NCBI GenBank assembly: GCA_050084985.1
Contig: JBITNC010000001.1
Location: 186,248,001 to 186,312,000 of the forward strand
DNA from: Nageia nagi
Lineage: Eukaryota > Pinophyta
Direction: 5' to 3'
DNA: 64,000 nt
Below are positions 11,661 to 22,379 of the stretch, piece by piece. Under the pieces are notes generated by a model, which ran no database searches, had not been told where the DNA came from, and worked only from the letters and a program-made list of their open reading frames with translations. A program made the position numbers and the translations under genes. Numbering within the stretch: position 1 is the stretch's first letter; each line of letters opens with the position of its first letter.

Positions 11661-13068
11661 ATAGGTATGAAGGCGGAATGGCAAGTATAGCCTCTCTTGC
11701 ACCAATTGAGATTGAAGATGAAGAGACTATCTTGACCATTCATAAGTTAAGTTCTCCTTCTTACATTGAGAGTATGAATGAGGTTCAAATCTATCTTATT
11801 ACAAAAGTGAATGATTTTAATAATTGTTATTTTGATATATATAATTATTTGAAAAATCAAACAATACCTAAGGAGTGTGATAAAAATAAAAGGATAAGAT
11901 TGAAGAGAATTGCTATAAAATATGTCATCATTGGAGAGGTTTTATATAAGAGGTCATTTTATGGTTCTTTTTTAAGATGTTTAACACAATATGAGATGGC
12001 TACTACCTTAGAACAAGCTCATTATGGTTTATGTGGTGGTCACTTTCATGCAAAAGAACTATACATCAAACTTTTGAGGATTGGTCATTATTGGCCTACT
12101 ATGGAAGAAGATTGTAAAGCCCATGTAAAAACTTGTTTACAAGGCCAAAAACATGCAAATTTAGGAAAAGAACCAACACAAGAATTGCACTCTATTATTT
12201 CTCCATGGCCATTTTCCACTTGGGGCATAGATTTGATTGGCATGATTAATCCTCACTCTAGGTAAGGGCACAAGTTTGTCATCATAGCTAAAGAGTTTAC
12301 TACTAAGTGGGTGGAGCATATCCTAATGAAATCAGTTACTCAAGCCAAAATAATTGCATTCCTTGCTAAAAACATCATCATAAGGATTGGTGTACCACAT
12401 AGGTTAATCATGGAAAATGGTCTAAATTTCAAAGGTAAGGACATGAAAGCATTTTGTAAGAAGTTCCATATCATGCAAACATTTTTGTTAGTATACTAGC
12501 CTCAAGGAAATGGTCAAGCTAAAGCTACAAATAAGATAATTAAGAGCATTCTTGCCAAAACATAGGATAAATACAAAAAGGATTGACATGAACAATTACC
12601 ATATGCATTATGGGCATATAGAACCAATGTTCATATAGCCACTTGAGCAACACCATTTTCATTACTATATGTGGATGAGGCCATTATCCCATTAGAATTT
12701 GAAATCCCCTCCCTTAGGATTTCCTTGCATGATGATATTCTAGATGAAGATGCAAGAAAATCAAGATTTTAATAGCTAGAATTGTTAGATGAAAAGAGGA
12801 TTAGAGTTATTGAACATCAAAAGGTTTACCATGAAAAATTAAAGAGAGTATTTGGCAAGAAGATAAAAGCAAAAGAATTCAAAGTGGAAGATTTAGTGCT
12901 TAAAGAAAACATAAATAAGACAATAGCAAATGATGAAGCAAAAGAAAAATTTGAACCCAATTGGTTCGGTCCATTTGTGGTCATATAAGCAATAGGTTAT
13001 CATCCATGGATGGAAAAGAAGAACCATATACATTTAATGCCACACATATCAAAAATTTCTATGCATAG
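11661..13068 (+). pseudogene. Integrase of the Tat element (relic)
   Basis: An intact leader (GGMASIASLAPIEIEDEETI) precedes the zinc-binding H-H-C-C region with HYGLCGGHFHAKELYIKLLR, YWPTMEEDCKAH and CLQGQ (second Cys lost). The core starts PWPFSTWGIDLIG (Asp kept). The second catalytic Asp is Glu in LIMENGLNFKGKDM, and the third residue, Glu, is Lys in GNGQAKATNK. The C-terminal domain EFKVEDLVLKENINKT, FEPNWFGPFVVI ends HIKNFYA then stop. Stops interrupt it at about 12264, 12497, 12563, 12585 and 12644. With two of three DDE residues altered it is catalytically dead. Confidence 0.92.
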
Positions 13069-14127
13069 AGAAAATAGCTTTGTACCCTACAAATCATCTC
13101 TATCATGAGTAGGGTATGCCTATATTTTATTTTTTCATAAAATATTATTGATTTCATGGTGTTATCAATGTATGTGATTGCCTATGCAATGCAAGTAGCA
13201 TGGAATATGAATAAAAATGATAACATAATGTCTTTGGGTCATAGACATAAAATGTATAACCATCGATGGCCATTGAAATGGTTAGTGAGAGTTCACTCAC
13301 TCAAAAGATAAATTGACAATGCAACCATAAGAAAAATGTTGACATTGGCTCATCTCCAATGGATTATACAACTTGTTGTGCATCCACATGGTTTTTTATT
13401 TGAACCATACAAAGTATAATATCTTCAAGTCATAGATGTAAAATGTATGACCATCGATGGCCATCAATACAGCTATTGAGAGTTCACTTACTTAAAAGAC
13501 AAATCAATGATGTAGTCATAAGTAGATTGCTAACATTCACTCATCATCAATGGATGATGAAACTCACTATGCATCCATACTATTTTTATTTCTAACACTT
13601 TCTTGTAGACTTTTAATAACCTAAAGGAAAAAAGAAGAAATCAAGCATCCATTTTTGCTAACAATGTACTGACTATTTCTATGCCACCCACAGCATGCAC
13701 CTCATTGATATTCCATCTTAGAAAAATAATATCTCCTCTATTTCAAAGCATGAACATAAGTGTGATAGTTTTTGGAGTACCAAACACAATGGAATGGCCA
13801 CATTCATGATTGAAATAGTACAAGGGGTAAAAAAAGTATCTTCCACCTCTAGCATTAGATGTGGAACCATATAGCTACCTGATAGTAGACTCATTTTCAA
13901 GATACAAATAACACTATTCCTAGAGAGACATACTTCTTCATATTTTTCCTTGTTTACACCATTCAAGGACCTTTCCTAGGGCATCCAAGTCAAAAGGAGG
14001 TAGGAAGGGACCTCATTTTCATCATCTAAAACAAATGATATTGTAGTATAGAGTTCAAAGTTCTCAAGAATGTTTCTTTTATACTTCTTCTTTGGATATG
14101 TAATTTCATTACTTCAATCACACCTAC
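13069..14127 (+). other. Untranslated region between integrase and 3' LTR
   Basis: No coding potential beyond chance. It holds the twofold tandem repeat listed next and ends at the polypurine tract. A region of about 1 kb here is usual for Tat elements. Confidence 0.6.
13231..13600 (+). repeat. 191-bp tandem duplication with conserved palindrome
   Basis: Two diverged copies (about 13231-13421 and 13422-13600). Both contain AAAATGTAT, the perfect palindrome CCATCGATGG (13260-13269 and 13451-13460, exactly 191 bp apart), GAGAGTTCACT, and a CATC..CAATGGAT tail. The palindrome has survived better than its surroundings. Confidence 0.8.
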
Positions 14128-14141
14128 AAAGAGGGGTAAAA
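14128..14141 (+). other. Polypurine tract of the Tat element
   Basis: AAAGAGGGGTAAAA directly abuts the 3' LTR start (TTTAGATGCC, originally TGTAGATGCC). It primes plus-strand DNA synthesis. Confidence 0.85.
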
Positions 14142-14766
14142 TTTAGATGCCTAAAATTGAATTATTATTTATTAAACAATTCATTTTAGAGCATCAATAA
14201 TATGTAATGTAAAGAAGGGGTTTAAATAATACCCAAAGCTATGTAATATATGTAATGGAACCTTGTACTATATACAAGGGGTCAAAAGGTGCCTAAGTCA
14301 TGTAAAGGGCAATAATACCAACATTGAGGAATGTTGCTATATTAATACATCAAACATAATCTAAAAGGTTCATGGGAGAGAACAAGGATGAGGATCCAAG
14401 AGGGATTATAGCAAATGTTATATCACTCTGTTATGTGCAAATATTATTCTTGAAATATATCTTATGTTCATGATATGATGAATCTTTCATTCACTCATTG
14501 TTAAATTCTTTATTGCATCTATATTATTGCTTATTTTGGGTTGATAATGGTGTAGCTCTCTTAGGCCGCTAACAATGTGTGTATGAATGAATGTATGCTT
14601 GCATTTTATGGATAACATTCTGAATAAGTTAAGCATGCAATTTAATTAAAGGTACATATATCTCCATTATTTATTATTACCATATTTCTAATATATGTGA
14701 TAATAAAATAATTATAGATAAATAGTGCATAATTTTTTATTATTTATGTATTATTTTGGGTCTACA
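14142..14766 (+). repeat. 3' LTR of the Tat element
   Basis: 625 bp, aligned end to end with 6385-7006. It ends GGGTCTACA. The leading TG has mutated to TT. The bases after it (TGTAG) do not cleanly repeat the left flank. Confidence 0.9.
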
Positions 14767-16680
14767 TGTAGTATTATGATACTAAAAAATGTCAACATTG
14801 CATTAAAACACTTACCTTATGAATTTACAAAATTGACATTATTTCAATAAGCAAGAGTGCAACAACTAAGTAAAATTTTACATTAGCTAAGTTTCACTTT
14901 TCCAAGAAAAGCAAATTTGCACTCAACATGAACAACTACCAAGTTTTGCAAAATAATGTTAACTCAGTAAGAAATCTACTTTTTACTGTTTAATAAATTT
15001 TTAGTATCTTACGATACCAACCAACTAATTCTTGAAGTCATAATAGCCAACTTGATGTTTTTTGAAAAACTTATAAAAATTAAATTTTTTGGATAAAACT
15101 TTAATTCAACTTAAAAAAATCAATGTAATTGCAAAAAAAGAGGTTCAATTTAATTTACAATGTTAAATTTAAGAAATAACCTTTCAACAGTTCTCAAAAA
15201 TGCAATTCAAAATGTCAAAAAATGAGCCAAATGGGATCCAAAATTGGTTATAGGTTAGGCACGATGTTCCTAGGCTTAGGCGCAATGTACATGGGGGCCT
15301 ATGCCCTAGGTATAGTGTGCTTGGCCCTAGGTGTAGCATGTAAAGCCTATGTTATAAAATTAGACTGCATCTCAAGTTTAGGAGTGAAAAAATGATCTAA
15401 AATCATTAAAAATGGTCCATTTTAAATGAAACAAAATTCATGGCTACCTAATTAGGGTAAAAGAACTAGGTGGGTTCTTATCTATTTTGCAATTTGTTAC
15501 CAAGATTATGAGATATTTAGAAAATTCAAATTTAAAAACCCTTGTTTTATGTCTTTTTTGGGAAAAAAACATATTTTAATTAACTCAAACAATTTTTTTG
15601 AGATTTTGGTTCTACGGAAAGGTTATGCATGGCAAAAAAATAAGTGGGTATCAAATGGATTTTGGATTTGACCCACTATTTGTGTACAATGAGGAAAAAT
15701 GCATGTAAAACCCTCTTGTTGGGCATTTTTTGGAATTCAAATATTTTTTTAATTTGGTTCATTTTAGATTATTATTATTTGGGGGATTGTTTTCTATCAT
15801 GTAATTGTTCAATTTGTGTGTTTGTATGACCAGATTGGGGCAAGTTGGATTTTTAACAAGTAAATGCATTTTCCACACTATTTTTAAACTAAAATACACT
15901 AAAAAATTCAAAAATTACATAAAAAATGGGTAATTTGTGTTTTTGAGTCTACCTGGCATCTTGGATGTGGTTGACCAATGATTATAAGAGTTGGAGGTTC
16001 CTCATTTTCTACCATCTCACTTGATTACTCACTTTCCACCAATAGTCCACCTTGGACATGTAACAAATATGGAAAAAAGGGGTAATTTGCTTACTTATTT
16101 GCCCCTTTTTTTTACTATTTTTTAAGTACAAGTTTAACTTTTTAGCTTATGGGTGGCCCCAACTTTGCGCAAATTTATTAAAAATTACATTTTTTCACTC
16201 TATACTTTATTATAAAGCTATATTGAGGCAAAAAATAGAAAATAAACATTAAATATGCAAAAAATTTCACAAGTGTCAAACACAAAATGCTTTCTTTTTT
16301 GATCAATTTTTTATTGATCAATGTGATCAATTCAATATCATTTGAGGGGGGAACCACCTGAGTGTTCAATTTTTTTCAATTCTTTTTTAAAAAGTGCAAA
16401 AAATTCAAAATTTTACCCCAAAAAATGTGTTTTATTATAAAAATTGCAAAATTGCTCAAAGTTTCTTTCAAAATGGCAAAATTGTTCAAAGTTATTGAAT
16501 TTTTACCTAATTTTAATTTTTTTAAATACAAAATATTCAAATTATGCAATTTTCTAAATTATTTAGTAAGACTTTGTGCTTCATATTAAGTCCACATGCT
16601 TACCCCATCATGAACACTTTACATAGGTTTGATGCATTCAATTGTCAAAAACTATATAAGTTGTTCAAATTCCTACCTCC
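14767..16680. other. Non-coding A/T-rich flank
   Basis: No supported gene. Short open frames at 15644-15829 and 16362-16589 are Phe/Leu/Lys-rich translations of A/T-rich DNA and look like chance. The only compositional feature is the C/G-richer block at 15238-15352. Confidence 0.5.
15238..15352. repeat. CCTAGG-rich, C/G-richer island
   Basis: Within otherwise A/T-rich DNA, CCTAGG occurs at 15269, 15305 and 15326, each followed by T/C-rich 'GGYRTAG/GGCGCAATGT' variants. It looks like a degenerate array of about 20-36 bp units of the form CCCTAGGTRTAGYRTG. Confidence 0.5.
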
Positions 16681-17170
16681 ATGAACACATTTCTTAGCAT
16701 TCAAATTTGAAAAATACTAAATTTGAATTATTATAGATATTTATTCCTAATTTTCCATGAGAACATTGGTTAAGATTTGAATTATCATAAGATACATTCA
16801 AATTGATTTCCATATTTGTTTCGAATTCACTAAGAACACATTGTTTAGGGTTCAAATTTGATAAATACTACATTCAAATTCCACTTCATATTTGTTCAAA
16901 AATTTTCAATTTTTAAAACTTTCAATAGCATATTATTTAGGGTTCAAATTTGATGAATATTACATTCGAATCCCTGCTCATATTTGTTTTGAATGTTTAT
17001 GCTTTTTTATACCATGAACACATTATTTTTACATATTCGATCAAATTGTTCAAATTATTTCAAATTATTCAAAATTCAATATCTAAATGTTAAAAATTCC
17101 AAATTGTTAAAATTTATTTCAAATGTTCAAATTTCAAAATATTCAAATTACAAATATTTTCTAAACTAGC
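16681..17170 (+). repeat. Degenerate A/T-rich tandem array holding the duplication breakpoint
   Basis: Diverged units of about 75-95 bp repeat the pattern AACACAT-T-TTAG-GTTCAAATTTGAT-AATACTACATTCAAATT-C---CATATTTGTT at about 16681, 16758, 16830, 16922 and 17010. The left end of the large duplicated unit (16904-16909) falls between two units. The last units recur in unit 2 at 32690-32930. Confidence 0.65.
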
Positions 17171-17884
17171 ATCCAGGTATGCATAATTTTTGAACTAAGT
17201 CTTATGTACAAAAGACCTAGTCTAATAGGGGTAAAATGCAAACATTGAAAAATAACATTTTTTAGTAGATATGTTTTTATGATATTGACATGTTGTAATT
17301 CATTGTTTTATTATTCTTAATATTCATTGTGCAAATTCAAACTAATCAAAAGACTAAATTAGATCAAAAAATAACTTAAAACAAATATATGAAAAAAGTG
17401 GGTATCTAGCCCAAATAATATAAGTTCACTTAAGAGATATATATCTTAGTGACAAATTAGAAAATAGGTTCTAATTCATTTGCTCACATACTCTCTTATG
17501 ATTTTTGCTTTCACAATTATTGCTCCAAGATTATTGAGATAAGGTTTTTGAAGAATTCAAGGTTTTCAACATAAATCTCCATTAAATTCATCAAAGCTTC
17601 AGTTCACATTCATAAGGTAACATCTCTCCATAATTTCTATGGTTTAATTATTGTATGATTGTATGTATTATGTTCATTTAAGGTTTTTATAGGGCTTAAA
17701 TGTAATACAACCATGGAGAAGCTTGGAAAGACCTACCTATTGTACCCTCCATCAAATTGTGTGCATATAGTATGATGTTTAGGGTAAAATTATGATATCT
17801 TGTAGTTTTGAATTTATAATGGTTGTTTGAATCCATAATAGGTTAAACATACATTGTGAATAACCATTGGATCTTATGGATATT
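17171..17884 (+). other. Possible PPT plus truncated LTR
   Basis: AATAGGGGTAAAATGCAAACA near 17227 resembles a polypurine tract followed by a TG start, and the following 650 bp are non-coding, ending at the terminal TG of the next LTR. No second copy apart from unit 2 (about 32992-33643) is present to test this. Confidence 0.3.
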
Positions 17885-19070
17885 TGTAAAATCCTACATG
17901 CAATTTCACACATAATTAAACAAATTCAACTAAATAAGCATCTATGTTTGGCCTAGAAGGGCATCAACTCAATATGTGAACATTCAGATTAGGGATTTAG
18001 ATACAAGCAAACATAACCTCACAATACTAGTGTCTAACCAAAACTAGTATATATAACTATATAATATCTCACAATGCCAACATATGGCTCATACAAACAT
18101 ATACATACATAAATAATCTAACGATGCTAATACACAAGTATATACAATATAACAATAAGATACAATAGCCCACAACTTGCATTAATGATGTAGAATGAAT
18201 ACAAATACAATACCATGCCCAAAGGCTCAATGTTAGCCCCTAAGGATCCAACTAGGGCACAACATGTATCTCTATTGCTAGAAAAATAAATAATATATGG
18301 GACAACCTCACTCCCTCAAAATCTAAATCCTTAAACCATGACAACCAAATGAATGGTAGAAATGTGACCTCATAATACCTCCAAATTGGCTAGGGTGCTA
18401 CACCAAACCTATAGATTAATAGGATTTCTTAGCCTATGAATTTTCCTATATGTTGCATCTAGGGATGTTGCTTGATATTACACCAAGACATTTTTCCACT
18501 AGATGGTATGAGTCATATTATCAAAACTATATCTCCAACAATAAGGCTCCAAGGGCTAATATGGCTTTCTTAGATCTTGATCTCACCTCAAAGGCATCAT
18601 CTAATCCCCTATGACCCCAATGATGGTACCTAGGAGTCATTCTAGGCCCAACATGGATATCTAGACCTCCCTCATGCTCCATGTGGGTCTCAAGCTCAAC
18701 ATGGCCTTAGGGGTGCATGTGTGGGTCAAGAAGGTATGCATGGGAATCTAGGGGCACTTTGGGTGTCATGGGAGAATGTTTGGGTCTATAATTCTCATCA
18801 AGAATAGGGAATATGTATATGTTCTCATCCATGCTCTAAGTGCTAAATAGACCTTAGGATTCCTATAATCATACTTTAGGATCTCCAAGTACATTAAAAT
18901 ACATTTTGGAGGGAGACTTCCTACATGGGGTTCATAGTGGGGTCCAATGACCTATTAAGTCTTCTATCCAAAGTATTAACTAATAAAACACAACTAAGAA
19001 TTAAATATGTATAAAGAGGGAATCTATTGGATTCCAAAATTAAGTATAATAATCAAAGGAAGACATCACA
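17885..19070 (-). repeat. 3' LTR of the minus-strand element (unit 1)
   Basis: On the minus strand it begins TGTGATGTCTTCC and ends GGATTTTACA. It aligns with 26359-27578, for example TGGCCTAGAAGGGCATCAA/TAGCCTAGAAGGGCATCAA and TTAGGGATTTAGATACAAG. The divergence between the two LTRs is much larger than between tandem units, so insertion long predates duplication. Three copies of the CCAACATGG motif near 18616-18680 echo the internal 30-bp repeat. Confidence 0.87.
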
Positions 19071-19072
19071 AA

Positions 19073-19086
19073 GCCTCCCCTCTTGA
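19073..19086 (-). other. Polypurine tract of the minus-strand element
   Basis: On the minus strand AAGAGGGGAGGCTT precedes the LTR start TGTGATG. The unit 2 copy (about 34831-34845) is AAGGGGGGAGGCTT. Confidence 0.75.
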
Positions 19087-19547
19087 ATTGATTTCCCTCA
19101 AGTAATGATATAATATTGCAGCATATTATCTTCCAAGAATCCTTTAACCTTATTGACTATAATCTATCAAAGTGAAATTCAACTTCAATATGTCTCCTCT
19201 ATGGTGAAGGTTCTATGTGAAACATTGAAGTTTTATCCTCATATATCAATAATGCATGCAAAAATTCTAATATGCTACTACTATCACCTCTTATCAAGTG
19301 TTAAAATGCATGCAAGCACTCTAGTGTTGTTATACTTAATAAACATGGTGGTATGTGCATATGGAAGCATCCAAAAAGTTGTACCTATTAAAACCTCAAG
19401 CAAATCATGCATGAAATAAAATAAGGGTAGCCTTTTCTCCATAGCTAAGGTAAAGCCTTCCCTAATCTCAATGTGGGATCTTAAACTTTCTAAGCTACCA
19501 ATATAGGGCCAAAATCCCTCCTAACATCCAACATGAGATACAAAGTT

Positions 19548-19674
19548 TGAAGGAGGAACTCCAAAAGCCAAGTATTGTATTAATTTGATCTCTTATAAAT
19601 ACTTGCAGACTCACACACCTAAAACTATTAATAATCACAAATTACTTTAATCCCTAAGGATTAAGTTTCCAACA
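19548..19674 (-). repeat. 3' LTR of the TRIM-like element
   Basis: 127 bp; on the minus strand starts TGTTGGAAACTTAATCC and ends in CCTTCA. It carries a TATTTATAAGAG TATA-like box. It differs from the right LTR at three sites. Confidence 0.95.
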
Positions 19675-19685
19675 TTCCCTTCTTT
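19675..19685 (-). other. Polypurine tract of the TRIM-like element
   Basis: Minus strand AAAGAAGGGAA, immediately before the TGTTGG LTR start. Confidence 0.88.
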
Positions 19686-19760
19686 AATCCGCAAGGGATT
19701 AAGAAATAAATGAGAATACAAAGATGCCTCAAGGTGTGTAGTAGATGCTATAAAACATTT

Positions 19761-20015
19761 CTAGAGCTTTTTTTGCAGCCTTTTCTGGAGCTCATTTGGA
19801 GCCTTTTCTGGAGCTTGTCTGGAGCCTTTTTTGGAGCTCATCTAGAGCCTTTTCTAGAGCTCATATGGAGCCTTTTCTAGAGCTCATTTGGAGCTCATCT
19901 GGAGCCTTTTCTAGAGCTCATCTAGAGCCTTTTCTAGAGCTCATCTGGAGCCTTTTCTAGAGCTCATCTGGAGCCTTTTCTGGAGCTCATCTGGAGCCTT
20001 TTTTGGAGCTCATCT
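19761..20015 (-). repeat. 23-bp tandem repeat inside the TRIM-like element
   Basis: About ten to eleven copies of a 23-bp unit made of two similar halves, GGAGCCTTTTCT and (A/G)GAGCTCATCT. One half-unit deletion (near 19890) breaks the register. No such array occurs elsewhere in the window. Confidence 0.9.
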
Positions 20016-21650
20016 TTCTAGTGCTAGATGTTGGCCATTCTTCACATAGAATGCATAAATTAGGGAGGTTTTCCCTCCACATCACATGACTTATCTACTG
20101 GAAAATACATAATTTTAATATCTACCTCCATATAACATGTGGATCTTCAACACACACCAATCACCTTGCTTTGATAACAAGCTATCGTGATTGACTTCCT
20201 CAGACTTGATTCTGCCATTTTCACTTGCTAAATTTAGCATACTATTGGCAACCCTTCTAGTTTGTACATTCACCTTATTATGGCTTGCTCAACTAAAAAA
20301 CCCAAAAAGCCTTCTATTTCTGGAAATAATAGTATCCAAAGTAAAATGTGTGCTAGTTTCAGAAATGCACACTGGGTAGGTGAACAATGGGCTTAATGAT
20401 GGCATGAGCACGGTGTCAGTCTCCTCTAACTCATTCATGCCATGGCTCCTGGTGGCTCTATTTCATACCCCACTTGGTCCACCGTTTGGCCCGTAGGAGC
20501 TCCTCGCTCAACTCTAACCTCATCTTGCCCACTCCTTGGGCACTTTACTCATGGCATTTTCTTTCACTTTGCAGCCACTCACAGATTAGAAACTTCCTAG
20601 CACCTCCACATGATCAACTGGCTCGAGCTATGGAGATCTCTCCTTACATTTGGGCTCCAACCTAAGCTAGTCAGGTTGCTCATAGGTGCTTCCCTCCTAG
20701 CAACTCCTAGATTCTCCATGCACCTTATGGCTCTCCCAGTGCATCCTCAGTGTCTTTGCCTATGTTCTCTCTATGCACATGACATCCTTTTATTATTGTG
20801 TGTTGGATTCCCTTGTATTGTCTCTTACTTAGCTTCTCACACCTGCACAAGCACCTCTATTGGAAGCCCAACATTAAGATTGAACACCAGATGACACTCT
20901 AAACTGCATGGTTCTCTCCTTGGCATTTTTCCTTTCTTGGCATGGTATGTCTCTTGACCTCCACATCTTCTAGAAATGATTTGGCAACTCTTGGCATGGT
21001 TTGTTGGGCATGGTATATTCTCCTTGCTGGTGCCCTCCTCTCAAGTTAGCCACCTCTGCTCCTGGCTCTTCAAGAGTTCCTCCTCCACTTGGGCTTTGTA
21101 GGTTTGAATGGCATATCAGGTTCCTCCTCATTAGCAGGATTCTCTGAATGCAATAATCAACTATGCTATGCAACAGAGAAGCTATCCTCCATTTTCACCT
21201 TCACATCATGCCTCCTAGATGCACATTGAGCTCCTTGTGGCTCATTCTCATGGTAGCATTCATAATCTCTTGGGTCTAAATAAATGGTTCGCATCCCTTA
21301 CAATAAATTTCAGCTATGCGATGCCTCCTCTATGAGGCACTTTCTTCTCTTTCTTAGGCTCCATGTGGGGAGGTGCAGTCCAAGACACACCCCTTTCACC
21401 ACATAGGCTCTTCTCATGATCCATGCAAGGAGATGCACTCCAACACCCCTTTCTCTACATGATCTTCTCTCATGGCCCCTCTGGCCATCATTCACATCTC
21501 TAGGGCAGTCCTCTACCTCTCTTCAATAGATTCAAATCCCCATAATAGATTCAAATCTTCATAACCATAGCTAAAACTACGAACCAACAGAAAACTTCAA
21601 ACCCTCATCTTTGGAGGATGGGCAATGGAGTTCTTCATATCTTCTCCAAT
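20016..21650 (-). other. Internal region of the TRIM-like element, no recognised domain
   Basis: C/G-richer than the rest of the window. On the minus strand there are two short open frames (21310-21495 and 20970-21173) in the sense direction after the PBS. The first is Arg-rich (GQRGHERRSCRERGVGV), the second contains SPSGGGTLEEPGAEVANLRG. Neither matches gag or pol motifs I know. A captured host fragment or an unrelated spacer are both possible; plus-strand frames in 20191-20894 are antisense to the element. Confidence 0.6.
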
Positions 21651-21652
21651 GA

Positions 21653-21665
21653 GGCTCTAATACCA
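21653..21665 (-). other. Primer-binding site of the TRIM-like element
   Basis: Minus strand TGGTATTAGAGCC, complementary (one mismatch) to the 3' end of plant initiator tRNA-Met, separated from the 5' LTR by two bases (AG). Confidence 0.92.
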
Positions 21666-21667
21666 CT

Positions 21668-21794
21668 TGAAGGAGAAACTCTAAAAGCCAAGTATTGTAT
21701 TAATTTGATCTCTTATAAATACTTGTAGACTCACACACCTAAAACTATTAATAATCACAAATTACTTTAATCCCTAAGGATTAAGTTTCCAACA
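21668..21794 (-). repeat. 5' LTR of the TRIM-like element
   Basis: 127 bp, followed by the AAGTT duplication. 124 of 127 positions match the left LTR, so the insertion is young compared with every other element here. Confidence 0.95.
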
Positions 21795-22379
21795 AAGTTG
21801 CTAGATTTCCAAGCCTTTCCAGGTTCAACATGGTATGCTAGTACTACATCAAGATAATTTTTTGGTTCCCAAGCCTCTTCAATCCTAATGTGAGATGCCC
21901 AAAATCCTCCATGCTCACCATCATGTACTAAAGTCTCTCAATATCCCATGTGAGGTGTATAAGCTTCCTTGAGTCCAATGTGGGGTGCAGGAGCCCCTCC
22001 AATCCAAATCTCTATCTTCAAGTCTCCTTAGTGTCCCATGTGAGAGGTAGAATTTCCTTTTGAGTCCAACATAAGGTAGAAAGCCTTCTCAAGGCCCAAC
22101 TTGAGGTGCAAGAGGTGATACAAGATCAAAATGTAGTACCTAGCCTCCCTAAGCTCCAACATGGTGTGTAGAAGGACCTCTAAGCTTCACACTAGGTGTC
22201 GAAGCTCCTTGATATTCAATGTGGGGTATGGGATGTCTTCATCACTACTTGAATTATGCTAGGCCCCTTCATATCCAACATGATCTCATCTTCTACTTCT
22301 TCCTTCTTTTGGGAAAACTCAATCATTTCTAGCCTTTTATTATTAACATGTGGGAAATTATCTTGAATTCGCTACAATG

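Larger units (their letters stand above)
6385..14766 (+). mobile_element. Full-length, coding-dead Tat-lineage Ty3/gypsy retrotransposon
   Basis: An 8.4-kb element: LTRs of 622 and 625 bp that begin TGTAGATGCC (3' copy TTTAGATGCC) and end in GGGTATACA/GGGTCTACA; gag; protease; a long linker; RT; Ty3-type RNase H; a second archaeal-type RNase H; integrase; a non-coding tail; and a PPT. Two RNase H domains in this order are diagnostic of the Tat lineage. The reading frame is interrupted dozens of times and the integrase catalytic residues are changed, so it is not autonomous. A clear primer-binding site after the 5' LTR was not found. Confidence 0.92.
19548..21794 (-). mobile_element. TRIM-like short-LTR retrotransposon, present only in unit 1
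   Basis: 2247 bp with two 127-bp LTRs that differ at only three positions (all transitions), TG...CA ends (minus strand TGTTGGAAAC...CTCCTTCA), a 5-bp target-site duplication AAGTT (19543-19547 and 21795-21799), a PBS two bases inside the right LTR and a PPT at the left LTR. The paralogous site in unit 2 (near 35303) reads GATACAAAGTTGCTAT with a single AAGTT, the pre-insertion state. No gag or pol domain is recognised, so mobilisation must be in trans. Internally it is much more C/G-rich than its surroundings. It is longer than classic TRIMs but the LTR length fits that class. Confidence 0.95.
19450..22290 (-). repeat. 30-bp tandem repeat array, split by the TRIM insertion
   Basis: On the plus strand the core TCCAA(C/T)(A/G)TG-GGTG(C/T)A recurs near 19467, 19497, 19527, then 21824, 21884, 21917, 21945, 21975, 22004, 22033, 22065, 22094, 22126, 22154, 22186, 22215 and 22274, a period of about 30 bp. 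Some minus-strand stretches are open and give a degenerate 10-residue repeat rich in Leu and Met. It occupies the place where pol should be. The array in unit 2 is at 35220-35790. Confidence 0.8.

Noticed and set aside
15644-16589. Short hydrophobic frames as membrane proteins
   Set aside because: Phe/Leu/Ile/Lys-rich translation is what T- and A-rich non-coding DNA gives; no start context or homologous motif.
20191-20894. Plus-strand frames as a host gene fragment
   Set aside because: They run antisense to the short-LTR element, lack domain motifs, and are explained by its C/G-rich composition.
19460-22290. 30-bp array as a CRISPR
   Set aside because: Units are contiguous and diverged with no unique spacers, and the context is a plant retroelement.
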